NCBI RefSeq assembly: GCF_042453785.1
Contig: NC_091672.1
Coordinates: 3,626,001 to 3,690,000, forward strand
Reading direction: 5' to 3'
Origin: Malus domestica
Lineage: Eukaryota > Streptophyta > Magnoliopsida > Rosales > Rosaceae
DNA: 64,000 bases
Shown piece after piece: positions 23,514 through 34,720 of the stretch; positions within the stretch are counted from its first letter, which is position 1; every line of letters begins with the position of its first letter. The translations under genes were made by a program, and so were the position numbers. The notes under the pieces were generated by a model. It did not search any database, was not told where the DNA came from, and saw only the letters and a program-made list of their open reading frames with translations.

Positions 23514-24370
23514 TTGTCGTTTAAGAACTATTTTGTGTCGGTAGTCGGAATCAATCAAATCATATATCTAGTCGCTGGTGATGGTGGTGGTTGCTAACAA
23601 TAGAATATTTCGTCACCATTCAATCATTAAAAAAGAAAATTCCGTCACTAGATAAAATATTGCGTTAGTATCTAAGAAGATGCTATTGAAAATATTCCGA
23701 CCCAGATTAAAAACTGTGTCGCTTGTTGGGTCGGTCGAGTCAGACTGGTTTGAATCGTAAAAGAAGGAAAGAGGAAAAAAGAGAGGAATTGAAAGGAATG
23801 AGAGAGAGTATTCAGAGTGAGGAAGATAGAGAGACAGGAAGGGAGTGGGTCCCATTGGACCCAAAACTCAAATAGAATAAAATAATGTTTAAGAAATATC
23901 TAGAAGATAGTAAATTATGAAAACACTCTTGAAGTTCATGGTTATGTAGAATTTTCATCGTAACTTCGAATCTTGTTGCACTTGTGTCCATGCGTTCGTG
24001 TCATCGAGTACTAAGAGAATATGCAAATTTGATGGGTCACAAGAGTCACGACCCAAAAGGTTAGCCGAAGTCAACGTTTTCCATTTTCGGGGCACTTTGT
24101 CATTTCAAGCTTCTGAGAATTAAAATACTCTAATATCCAGGACAAATTGTAACAAAGATGCTCCTACTATTTAAAATTAAATGTCTCAATTTATATTTAG
24201 TTGCCGTTTGTGATTTTGTATATTTCATTTTTTTTCCTGATTTTTAGGAGTTTCACCCTTTTTTTTTGGCAGAAAGCTGCTTCGCTGTGGTAAAATTGCA
24301 TCTTATGTAAGCTCTCACTATATCAATAATTGTATAGCGAACAAATTAAATTTTCTTCGTAGAGTATTCT
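23514..24370. other. intergenic, no gene seen
   Basis: AT-rich with a purine-rich stretch near 23760-23850. No RNA gene or supported frame. Confidence 0.4.
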
Positions 24371-24375
24371 AACTT

Positions 24376-25575
24376 TGTTGACCTTAAAAACTACCAAGCC
24401 TACGTGGCGCGCATGCCGAGTAACTAATGAGCTAACTACGTCTTTGGGTTGATGCGGGGCGTGCCAACTCGACGGCCGAGCTTGGCTGGTGAGTAAAATG
24501 AGTTGATATTGCGTTGAGCGCACTGCTGACTTCTTGATCTTGCGACTACGGCCGAGGAAGGATCTCGTCTCGACCTTCGGGTTCTAGAGCCTGAAGACAA
24601 GGCTATTAGTTCTACGAAGTTCAATATCAAATTCGACTTTCAATGTGCCGAATGTAGTAACTTGTAACACCTCACTTTGCCGAGAAGGCTAATGAGATGA
24701 CCTCTGCCAATAAGGATTCGAAAATCCTTCTCGACCGAGACTTGGATAGATAACTAGTCGGCCTCGACGCAGTGTTGTTTATCCAAACTGAAGGTGCTCC
24801 GCGGTTGGCTGAGTCTACGGCAACAGTGCTGTTTATCCAAACTTAAGATGTGTTGGTGAAAAAGAAAATAAAAATCTCAAGATGTTTGAGAGGTTTTGCG
24901 TAGAGCGAGGGTTTGCGTAAGGTAGTTTGTGTGTTGTGTTGAAGGTCCCTAATGTTGTCTGCGACATTGTATTTATAGAAGCAAATGTTGTGTGGCGCAG
25001 CTTCACACTAGTGTATAATTTGATTTCAATTCAAACTCGTGAATTTATTTGTGAACCTTATCTTTTGCATGCCTCAATAGAAACCAAGCCCTCAAACTTT
25101 GCTTCCTATTCCAACTAGAAATTCTCTTTTTCCACCACGTTGGTCCAGGTGCAACCATGCATGCATAATAAAGTCCAATATAATTCCAACCTTTATTTTA
25201 TCAAACCCATACTTGCATAAGGATTCAAAATCTCCTACTAATGCATTCCACGAGGCAAGAATAAAAAAGGCATATTTCATTTGTATTCATGTGATAATCA
25301 TCCCATCCTACTTCATCATCTGATGTCGCGCCTTAATGCACATCTATATCCCCATATTCTATCATCATTCAAATCAATTGGGGAATTAGACGACACTAAG
25401 TTGAAATAATTCAATATATTACTTACTAAAAGATAAATATTATGATTAAAACACAATATTATCCCTCAATAATAATTAAAATTATCTCAACCACTTTGTC
25501 GTCTAACGGTCTAGATCTCTGCTCATTTAACGACCTCGATTGCTTGGGCCGATAGTGTAAAATCGGGTCCAAACA
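24376..25575 (-). mobile_element. solo LTR, 1200 bp, minus orientation
   Basis: Read on the minus strand it starts TGTTTGGACCCG and ends GGTCAACA. Perfect TSDs AACTT lie at 24371-24375 and 25576-25580. A TATA-type box (complement of ATTTATAG, near 24971) lies mid-element. It shares TTTATCCAAACTGAAG, GCCGAGAAGGCTAATGAGATGA and CTACCAAGCCTACG with the LTR at 62673-63818, so the two are the same or sister families. No internal region remains. Confidence 0.92.
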
Positions 25576-26139
25576 AACTTGTTATGAGCAAATTTACAGT
25601 GCTCTCATTACTGTAGGCAAAATACAAACTGCAAACGACTCCAACTAAAAACTTGGATATTTTTGGACTTTACACCTCAAGGGTGTTTCGAAATTTTCAA
25701 ACATGTTCCTTCACCAAACTCTAATAATTATTGGACATTCAATCCATTTATGTACGCTCCAATTAAACCCAAGCTTCTACTTGTTTTGTTGTTCAAGTAA
25801 CATTTCCTTATCCAAACAAAAACATTACAAACTAAGATTTTTGTTTGGTTAACAGTTAAAATGTGACTTAATGCGCTGGAATTACTTACGGCGAGTTCAG
25901 AATTGTTGTGGTTTTTTTTTTAAACTGTGTTGTTGTTTTTTTTAAGGATAATAAGCTATAAAATAAGCAATTGAGTATTTAACAAACTGTATTTTTAAAT
26001 TTACTGTAAGTATGAAAAGTAATATGAAAGTATTTAGTAAATTTTAGTGTAAAAATAAGATAATTGTATATAATAACAAAAATGAAGTGCTAATGGTGTG
26101 GTGGCAATGATAATGATGGTGGGGTGTGGTGGTTGGGAT

Positions 26140-28045
26140 CAAGGATTTAAATATCGATATTATCGACGAAATATCGCCAATAATATCGTTATTTTCATAT
26201 AACGATATTTTCAACGTTTACAGTTAAGTATCGTAATAATATCGCGATATTAGCCATAATATCGCCGAGGATCCTCCGTCGTCGTCGCAACAGCAGCCGA
26301 AAATGAGCAATCCCTTTCTTCGGATCCCAAAACCTGCTCGGATTTGATGGGGGGGGGAGAACCGGAGAAGGATCGAGAGACTGAGGGAGAAGAAGAAGGA
26401 TGGAGAGACTGAGGGAGAAGGATGGACGGAGAGACTAAGGGAGAAGGATCGAGATCGAGGCTGAGGGAGAAGGATAGACGGACGGAGAGACTGAGGGAGA
26501 GAAGGATCGAGATCGAGGCTGAGGGAGAAGGATGGACGGACGACGGAGAGACTGAGGGAGAGAAGGAGAGACTGCGTGTGTGGTGTGTGCGTGTGTGGTC
26601 TGTGCGTGTGTTGCAGAGAAGAAGAGACTGAGGGAGAGAAGCAGGGAGAGGGAGAGCCTGGAAAGTGGAGAGAAAGAGAGGACTGAGAGAGAAGATAGAT
26701 GTGAAGGATGGGGAATCGGGATGGAGGGGAGGTCACACCACACACGTGGTGCTGAAATGGGGAAGCATGCTGCACCTTTTCAAAGTTTCAATTTCAACCA
26801 CCCACCCAACCATGATTTTTACTTTTAATTTTAAAAAGTTAAATATAACCATTCAAAATATCTTAAGTTATATGACTTAATGTATTTTTAAATTTTAGAT
26901 TGGTTGGATATTCTTTTTACATTTTATCATTCGATTTATTTGTGGGCTAACGAGGGAAACCAAACTAGCACATATGAACAAAAACTCGTCATCGTAGAGC
27001 TTTGGCTTCTATTCAAATTAGTAACATGAAAGGAAAACCAATCATACAATTTAGTCTAAATGGTGGAAGTGACGTTTCTACGTCAGTCTTATATTTACTA
27101 CATCATCAATGTAATTAAAAACCTATAATTACCTAAGTAGAACCGTTCATCTCATTTTGGCGTCTTCGATTACCAAAACATAATCATGTACTATGCCTAT
27201 ATGATTTTGTATTAACACATTGGATAAAAATATCACTCAAAATTTTGATATGGCTTTCAAAATTGACCAAACAGTTTTCTTTTTTCTCGAAACTAGATGA
27301 TGTAAAATGTGATTAACCAAATTATTATTATTTTAAAAAAAATAAAGAAAAATTAGTATCCGATCCCTAGTTTCTAATGTTCATTTACTAAGATCTTATC
27401 AGTTTTTATATTTTGATCAAAGTCTCTAGCATTAATGAATTACATGTAAGTTACATAACTTTCATAACAAAAATTAGTAATTTATTTAGAGTTTTAATAC
27501 TCACATCCTTATTAAACTCCTAATTAATTTTCAATTCAAACATTTCAAATATATAAAAAATAAAATAAGAATAAGTTTGTACCCATTAATTTTTATAAAA
27601 AAAAATTGATATGTACCCGTTATAAGAATAAGTCACTCATGTATCTTACCATGCAATATATAAAGTGTAAAATATTGTACTAATTCATTATATATAAATG
27701 ATTATGGTGTGTTTAAACTTCTTTCATTAATTACTACATATATAAATGATTAATTACTACATATTTTCTACACTCACAATGTTTGTCAGCTCGCTATATA
27801 ATCAACTTGATAATGTTAAATCCATCATGCAATGCATTTCCTTCCAATTTTTTGTGATAAACTAATAGATAATTGACTAAATAAACATCCTGCAAAGTTT
27901 CAATAAAAATTTCCAAGTTTTTCTTACAATTTCCGTGGTTTCCGTGTAATTTTTATCGATATCGATATTTTATCGATATTTCCGTCGATATTTCCGTGTT
28001 TTCGGACTACCGATATTTCCGATATTACCGATATTTAATACCTTG
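26140..28045. mobile_element. hAT-type transposon, 1906 bp, ATATCG-rich ends
   Basis: The ends CAAGGATTTAAATATCGATA and (inverted) CAAGGTATTAAATATCGGTA match well. They continue inward as repeated ATATCG units for about 100 bp on each side. A perfect 8-bp TSD GTTGGGAT lies at 26132-26139 and 28046-28053, supporting hAT. No transposase is seen. The interior holds a purine-rich minisatellite (26345-26700) and an AT-rich TGTACCC repeat (27340-27660). Confidence 0.93.
26345..26700 (+). repeat. purine-rich minisatellite
   Basis: Imperfect repeats of GGAGAGACTGAGGGAGA- and AAGGATCGAGATCGAGGCTG-type units, with a period near 60-75 bp, followed by GTGTG-rich sequence. The long frames over it on both strands (26224-26775 minus, 26422-26631 plus) are low-complexity artefacts. 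Confidence 0.8.
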
Positions 28046-29134
28046 GTTGGGATGTAGAGGTAACATTGGTGGTAGGGGTGGCCATAGTGACAGTAGTGGC
28101 GGTTGTGCCTATGGTGGTGGTCGTCGTGGCGATGGTGGCCTCAACAATGGTTGTGGCAATAGTGAGGGTGATGGTGACTGTGGTTGTGGTGGCAATGAGG
28201 TTGATTATGATTGCGGTAGTGTTGGCAATAATGGTGGTAGTAATAGCACTTGTGGTGAAAGGTTAGTGCTTATGGTGATAGGTGGTGACGGTTACTTTAT
28301 TATCTAAATATAAAATCATAATGTCTATAATGTGTAACATTATAGAATATAGATCCTATCATTGTTGAAAATAACTCTACTTTTAATAAAAAGGGAGAAC
28401 TGACACACCCCGACCGAGATCAAGGCATGTTGGCTGTCACGTGAGGGTGACGTAGCCATGTGCACAGTGCGGAAACAATGAAGATAAGAATTATATGAAT
28501 AATTAAAAACCGAAACTACTAGAGTGCACTACTAAATATGAAGTGTTAGGAGTAAGATACAAAAGTAAACACTCCTAATCAGAGCATATAAAGTCTAGGT
28601 GCAGTCCAGTAGGACAAGTACTAATTATACAGTACCATAAGATGTCTTACAATGATTTAGATATGTTAGAACCGCCGAAGTCCTCGCACCCAGCAACTGC
28701 AAACTTACCTAAAACCTGGAGGGGCGCAAAACAGAAAATGTGAGTGGGCAAAAACAAATGTTTTACAAAACCATTTCATTTATCAACATATCTAACCCCT
28801 CGCTGTAAAACATGTATAATTTTTCCCAGAATCAAGATATATGCATATACATAAATATATATGAAATTATATCAATTCAAATCATGCTTCACATAATCAT
28901 ATTCATATGTATGCCATGCCAAGATATAACAGCGCATACCAAGATATAACAGAGTAAGCAATTCAGGTAAGAATAATTTCATATAAATATAACATGTTAG
29001 TCGGAACCCCTGTGGTAGTCTGTACAGCTGAATTCATAACTCTAAATCAACCTAGCCAGAGTCACTACAATGACCTATACGGCAACATACTGCACAAGAG
29101 TCGGAACCAAAGGAAAAGGTTTGTACAACAATTA

Positions 29135-29310
29135 TTAAGGCTAATATTGTAAAAGATAAAACTTAGAAGATATTTTTCTGATATTGTTAGTTTTCATGAG
29201 CTGTAAATTAGTTAGATGAGCTGTTATTTTTCATAGGTTAAATTGGTTGTATATATAACCTTTTGTTGTAATCTTATTCATTAAGAAATACAATCATAAG
29301 TTTCCTATCA
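29135..29310 (+). repeat. 5' LTR of Copia B
   Basis: 176 bp, TATTAAGG...CTATCA. It is followed immediately by TGGTATCTCTTG, which matches only the first bases of the usual initiator-Met primer-binding site. Confidence 0.93.
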
Positions 29311-29410
29311 TGGTATCTCTTGTCATCTGTCTCATGACTCTCTCTCGATCCTTTCCCTAATTGCTTTCGCACCGCTTTTCTTCCCCAAATCGTAACCCTA
29401 ATTGTCATCA

Positions 29411-30420
29411 ATGGCGGCGTCTGCATCTCCTTCCTCTAATAATGTCTCTCTTTCTCCTCATTCTTCAGCAGTATCTTCGTCACCTTTATCCATTACAATC
29501 CAGAATATTCGTTCAATGGTGCCACTTAAGCTAATCTCAGGTGGCTCCGCCGAAGTATCTCTGTGACTCCGCCGGAAATCATACTTCTACCTTGAATCCT
29601 GACTTTGTTTCTTGGTATGAAAATGATTAGAATATCCTAATCTAGATCAATTCGACTCTCTCTGATTCCTTGATTCCTTACACTGTTGGTGTCAATTCTT
29701 CTCGTGAGCTCTGGTCTAAACTTGAATCAAGACTTGTGACAGCGTCGCACTCTCACATTCATGAGCTCCAATCTCGGCTTCGTACCATTACCAAAGGTGA
29801 GTCCTCTGCCGCTTTGTTTCTTCAACGGATTGAAGAAATTGCTGATGCTTTGGCCAGCGCTGGTGCTCCGGTGGATGATTCTGAGTTGATCTCTGTCACA
29901 CTTAATGGTTTACCTCCTGAATTTGACTCATTTGTTGATGCTGTTTAGTTTTGAGTCGGTTCTACAACGCTTGATGAACTACACAGTTTTCTATTGAGCA
30001 AAGAAATTCATATCGAAAATCGGAAGAAATTTTCTTCTGCACCGATCTAAGCCTTCAATACTTTTACTGGTATTTTGCCTACACCTACTGATCCTCCTAT
30101 TTCTCAGGCCTACATTGCTTAGAGTTTCCCCAATTTTTCATCCAATCAAGGTCGTGGCTCGCATCTCAGAAATTCACATAATTGAGGAAATTTCAGGGGT
30201 AACAATCAACGTAATAACTACACCAGGTCTAATAATCAGAGGTATTCTCAGAATCGTGGCTTTAGATTCAACAACAACTCCAATTCTTTTACTTTTGGCA
30301 AAAGACCGACTTGTCAAATCTGCAAGTAATTTGACCATGAAGTTATGGAGTGTTCTCAGGGCCTCAACCCTAATTTTGGTGCTTCATCCTAATCTGCTTT
30401 CTGTGCTACTACCTCTACAC
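29411..30420 (+). pseudogene. Copia B gag remnant
   Basis: An ATG at 29411 begins a Ser-rich leader that meets a stop within about 50 codons. The gag core continues at 29670-29948 with an ELWSKLESRL...ESSAALFLQRIEEIADALA pattern typical of Copia gag (UBN2-type), then a stop. A zinc-knuckle-like stretch near 30310-30350 is out of frame. At least two indels or stops separate the parts. Confidence 0.8.
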
Positions 30421-31667
30421 CGCAACACACTTGGTTGCTTGATTCTGGAGCTTCTTCTCACATGACAAACTCCTATGCAAAACTGCAAAATCCTGAATCC
30501 TACTCTGGTCCTGAACAGGTCTACATTGACGATGGCAAAGGTTTGCCTATTCTTCATCTTGGCTCTTCTCGTGTCTCTACTAATACTCATTGCTTTGATC
30601 TTAAGAATGTTTTACATGTTCCTGCATTAAAGCAAGATTTGCTTTCTGCAAACAAATTCATTCTTAATAATCAATGCTCAGTTCATCTGTATCCTTTCCA
30701 CTTTCTTATGAAGGACCTTTCTTCGGAGAAGGTGCTTTTTAACGGACTTGTACGTGATGGATTCTATCCCTTTCATACTCCAATTCCTTCTGCTGGTACT
30801 TAACATGCTTTTGCAGCAACATCCAAGGCATCTCAGGATATATGGCATCAAAGATTAAGCCATCATTCATCTCGAATAATGAATAAGATTGCTTTAACTT
30901 TTTGTATTTCTTTCACTAGTAGTTCCCATCAGTCTTTGTGTTCCAGTTGTGCAATGGGAAAATGTTCCAAGTTACCATTTCCTTCTGTTTCTTATTCATC
31001 AAGCAAGCCTTTGGAGCTTTTATATACTGATGTATAGGGACCATCACCAGTTAGTTCTATTCAAGGTTTACGATACTATATCATATTTGTTGATGATTTC
31101 TCCAAATATTGTTGGTTCTTTCCACTTAAATACAAGTATGAAGCTTTCATTGTGTTTACTTAATTCAAATCTATGGTTGAGAATCTTCTGTGCACTAAGA
31201 TTGTTACTTTGCGATCCGATTCTGGTGGAGAATTTACTAGTACTCAATTATCCAGTTTCTTGAGAACACATGGTATCATACATCAACTTACCTGTCCTCA
31301 CACCCCAGAACAGAATGGTTGTGCTGAAATGAAGCACATGCACATAGTCAAAACCACAAAAACCCTTCTTGCAGCTTCTAAAGTTCTCCATGACTTTTGG
31401 GTTGATGCTTTTGCTACAACTATATACTTGATTAATCGGCTTCCCACTGCTTTAAAGTGCTCTCCCTGGGAATCTCTCTTTCACATATCTCCAGATTATC
31501 ATACACTTAAAATTTTTGGTTACAAGTGCTTTCCCTGGTTAAAACCTTATGTTCAATCGAAACTTGATCCAAAAAGTCAGCCATGTGTATTTTTGGGATA
31601 CAGTTTGCAACATAGAGGTTACAAGTGTTTCGATAAGGATTTATATCTCCCGCGATGTGCTTTTTGA
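30420..31667 (+). pseudogene. Copia B protease and integrase
   Basis: The aspartic protease active site DSGASSHMT lies at about 30438-30464. A GAG-pre-integrase region with HHSSRI-type zinc-binding sequence follows near 30850, then the integrase core with SDSGGEF near 31215 and HTPEQNG near 31300. A stop after the protease (30801-30803), one near 31036 and a frame change near 31160 break the frame. The last integrase frame (31173-31667) overlaps the RT frame. Confidence 0.82.
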
Positions 31668-33543
31668 TGAACTTCAATTTCCATTTCATCACATTCCCAA
31701 CTCTCCATCTCTGTCTCCCTCTCTAAGTACTTGTCCCAATCCCATTCCCACATCTCTATCTCCGTCCCTTTCTTCATCTCCTTATAATCTTAATCCTGCA
31801 CCCACTACTCCCACATCCTCCGCCCCTTTTTTGCCACCTCAAGGTTCTCACCCTTCCTCACCTCCAGTTAACATTCACCCTATGCAAACCAGGTCTAAAT
31901 CTGGTATTCACAAGCCTAAAGCCTACACAGCCACCAAACATCCTTTTCCCTCTTCTTTATCCATCGACTATATTCCATATACCTACTTACAAGCCTCCAA
32001 ATACTTTCATTGGCGACAGGCAATGCAGGAAGAGTACAATGCTTTGATTTATACTGGGACTTTGTCTCTTGTTCCCTCAAAGCCCTCTCAAAATCTGGTA
32101 GGTTGCAAATGGGTTTTCCGCATCAAGAGAAACCCAGATGGTACTATTGCACGGTACAAAGCCCGGCCTGTTGCAAAATGGTTTCACCAACAACACGGTC
32201 TGGATTATACAGAGACATTCAGTCCAGTTGCAAAGCCTGTTACTATCCGGTTACTTCTTACTATGACAGCTCAATTCGATTGGTTTCTCAATCAATTGGA
32301 TGTTAGCAATGCTTTTCTGCATGGGAACCTTTCTGAATCTGTGTTTATGGTTCAGCCATCAGGCTTTGAAGATCCTACAAAGCCAACTCATGTTTGTCAA
32401 CTACACAAATCCTTGTATGGGCTAAAACAAGCCCCTCGGGCTTGGTATGAGAAACTGTACTCTGCTATTTCCTCTATTGGTTTCCATGGTTCGCATAATG
32501 ATCATTCCCTTTTTGTTAAAAATGATCATACCTTGGTATTCATTCTTGTATATGTTGATGATATCCTTGTTACAGGTCCTGATGCTCAAGCCTGTCAAGC
32601 TACAATCTCTCAGCTCAGTGCCTTATTTTCTATCAAAGATTTGGGACCTCTTCACTATTTTCTTGGCATTGAAGTCAAACGATCATCCTCTGGTATTTTT
32701 ATTTCTCAGACCAAATATATTTTGGATATGCTTCACAAATCCAAAATGGATGGTGCCAAACCCTGTGCAACACCCCTCAGCACTTCCTTTCTAGATCATG
32801 AGTCTCCTTTATTATCTGATCCCACAAAATATCGATCTCTTGTTGGTGGGTTGCAATACCTCACTTGGTCTCAGCCTGACCTTTCCTTTGTTGTCAACTT
32901 GGTGTGTCAGTTTATGCATCAACCAAGGGAATCACATATTCAAACTGTAAAGAGAATTCTTAGGTACCTAAAGGGTACTCTTGAGCTTGGTTTGTGGTTT
33001 TCTAAAACTGCCACACCTCTTAGCATCACTGCTTTTTCTGATGCTGATTGGGCCGACTGTCATCTAGATAGAAGATCAACTGGTGGTTTTTGTATCTTTC
33101 TAGGTAACTCTTTACTTAACTGGAGCGCTAAGAAACAGCCTACCGTGGCCCGCTCTTCAATTGAAGCTGAGTATCATTCTCTAGCTAATTCTGCTGTTGA
33201 ACTAACCTGGATCTGCAAGCTTTTGGTTGATGTTGGTCTGAAACTTCCTTCTCCTCCTAAGCTCTGGTGTGACAATATTTCTGCTATGCATCTTGCTAAG
33301 AATCCTGTCTTTCATGCTTGGACTAAGCATGTTGAACTTGATTACCACTATATTCGGGAGAAGGTTTTGTCCAAAGAGCTTTCAGTTCATTTCATCTGTA
33401 CACAGGATCAACTTGCTGATATTTGCACAAAGTCTCTGCCCAAGGCTCGGTTTCATCTTCTCAGACACAAACTTGCTCTTCGACATCCTCAGTTTAGTTT
33501 GAGGGGGGATATTAAGGCTAATATTGTAAAAGATAAAACTTAG
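31549..33543 (+). CDS. Copia B reverse transcriptase-RNase H, open 664 aa
   Basis: A continuous frame covers a Pro/Ser-rich linker (about residues 45-150), RT and RNase H. It has WRQAMQEEYNAL, GCKWVFRIK, LDVSNAFLHGNL and LYGLKQAPRAWYEK. The intact catalytic box YVDD lies at about 32551-32562. RNase H contains SDADWADC, RSSIEAEY and DNISAMHLAKNP, and the ending DQLADICTKSL is typical. The ATG is internal to an originally larger gag-pol polyprotein, so this is the surviving open part, not a separate gene. Intact catalytic residues contrast with the other retroelements in the window. Confidence 0.88.
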   Translation: MFNRNLIQKVSHVYFWDTVCNIEVTSVSIRIYISRDVLFDELQFPFHHIPNSPSLSPSLSTCPNPIPTSLSPSLSSSPYNLNPAPTTPTSSAPFLPPQGSHPSSPPVNIHPMQTRSKSGIHKPKAYTATKHPFPSSLSIDYIPYTYLQASKYFHWRQAMQEEYNALIYTGTLSLVPSKPSQNLVGCKWVFRIKRNPDGTIARYKARPVAKWFHQQHGLDYTETFSPVAKPVTIRLLLTMTAQFDWFLNQLDVSNAFLHGNLSESVFMVQPSGFEDPTKPTHVCQLHKSLYGLKQAPRAWYEKLYSAISSIGFHGSHNDHSLFVKNDHTLVFILVYVDDILVTGPDAQACQATISQLSALFSIKDLGPLHYFLGIEVKRSSSGIFISQTKYILDMLHKSKMDGAKPCATPLSTSFLDHESPLLSDPTKYRSLVGGLQYLTWSQPDLSFVVNLVCQFMHQPRESHIQTVKRILRYLKGTLELGLWFSKTATPLSITAFSDADWADCHLDRRSTGGFCIFLGNSLLNWSAKKQPTVARSSIEAEYHSLANSAVELTWICKLLVDVGLKLPSPPKLWCDNISAMHLAKNPVFHAWTKHVELDYHYIREKVLSKELSVHFICTQDQLADICTKSLPKARFHLLRHKLALRHPQFSLRGDIKANIVKDKT

Positions 33544-33687
33544 AAGATATTTTTCTGATATTGTTAGTTTTCATGAGTTGTAAATTAGTTAGATGAGTTG
33601 TAATTTTTCATAGGTTAAATTGGTTGTATATATAACCTTCTGTTGTAATCTTATTCATTAAGAAATACAATCATAAGTTTTCTATCA
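33510..33687 (+). repeat. 3' LTR of Copia B
   Basis: 178 bp, the same ends as the 5' LTR, directly after the purine tract. The stop codon of the RT ORF (33541-33543) lies inside it. Confidence 0.93.
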
Positions 33688-34720
33688 ACAATAATGGGTG
33701 TAATATAATTATGCTCAATACTACTCTCACATAATAGCTGAACGATAAATCGCTAGTCACCTACGAGTCGGAACTACCTAAGATGGTCTATGCGACAAGA
33801 CTGTGCACCTAAATTGGATCTAATATGAGCATATGGTGCAGGAGGTGACATAATAAACAGGCATGTGCCATAACTCTGGCTAAATCACAATCACCCTAGG
33901 TGCAGTCTTATGAGCTCAACATTATTAAATCACATATCACATCATTGACAATTCACATAACCAAACATAACTTACTTGAGCTTACCTGAGCGTCTACAAC
34001 ACCACATTTATACATATATATAAAGCATCATATACCAATTCATATACGAATTATACTTATATGCATGGCATTTACAGCATACTTTCATTTAAACACATAT
34101 TTCTAGGAAAATATCAAGTATATAAATATATACTAAAAACCAAAAGCCCACTTATTGGTATGTCGAAGGGTCGTAGCCCCCGAGTTGCCCTTGAACATGT
34201 TCGTCCTCGGGCTAAGTCTCACCTATATGCAAATTAACTATAAAAATGTTATTTAAAGCACATAGGCAAAACTAGCTAATAACTTCTCATACAATGCTCA
34301 ATTTTGGTATTTGAATATACCACAATGACCTACACAACCTCAGGATCATTCCCAAGTTTTTAGAATATTTTTTTGACCCCTCATGCGCCGGCGAGTGCAC
34401 GGCAACACGCGCAGCCACTCGCAGGGAATCCTGACGGATTCTCTAACTGCTGTTAGGAATATTCCGTTAAAACCCAACGGTAACTGGTAAAGATGACTGA
34501 CATATTCCGTCAACTTAACGGAATATGCTCATTTCTTCTCCGGCGAGTCACCGGTTTCTGGGTAAAACTTTAAATCTCTTATTCTCTTTCGTTTCTTCAC
34601 CATTTTCCACAAAATTGGTACCAAAATGAAGCTAATAACATGTAGAATCACGTTATATAAGTTTCAAGGCTTAAAATCTACTAGGTTTTCCCTGAGAAAG
34701 CTCGATAGTTTGGCTTACCT

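Larger units (their letters stand above)
25885..28400. repeat. older GGT-core MITE, split by a hAT insertion
   Basis: The left part (25885-26139) and right part (28046-28400) make one element when the hAT at 26140-28045 is removed. An AT-rich arm, a GGTGGTGG-rich core and a second AT-rich arm follow in that order. The layout and arm sequence match 8178-8525. The core gives long spurious Gly/Val-rich frames (27996-28307) that I do not consider genes. Confidence 0.5.
29135..33687 (+). mobile_element. Copia retrotransposon (B), complete with both LTRs, 4553 bp
   Basis: It is bounded by LTRs of 176 and 178 bp and by perfect TSDs ACAAT at 29130-29134 and 33688-33692. The order is gag, protease, integrase, RT, RNase H. 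The LTRs differ by about five substitutions and one 2-bp indel by eye, so it is fairly young. The LTRs begin TATTAAGG, not TG, and end CTATCA. A purine tract GAGGGGGGA (33501-33509) precedes the 3' LTR. The gag is broken, while RT-RNase H is open. Short LTRs suggest an Ale/Retrofit-like lineage, which is tentative. Confidence 0.95.
28401..34720 (-). repeat. 3' LTR of Gypsy A, 5'-truncated, interrupted by Copia
   Basis: 28401-29134 plus 33693-34720 align with 39832-41595 of the 5' LTR, with small differences. Homology stops at 34720, where the sequence switches directly to integrase coding. About 534 bp of U3 (equivalent of 41596-42129), the polypurine tract and the end of pol are therefore missing. 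A 19-bp local duplication lies near 28917-28953. Confidence 0.88.

Noticed and set aside
26224..26828. Long Ser/Pro/Leu-rich and Arg/Glu-rich frames on both strands
   Set aside because: Purine-rich minisatellite inside a hAT element; every frame is open because of base composition.
27996..28307. Gly/Val-rich open frames that look like a glycine-rich protein
   Set aside because: They arise from GGT/GTGG triplet repeats in a MITE core and are open in more than one frame. There is no start context or gene structure.
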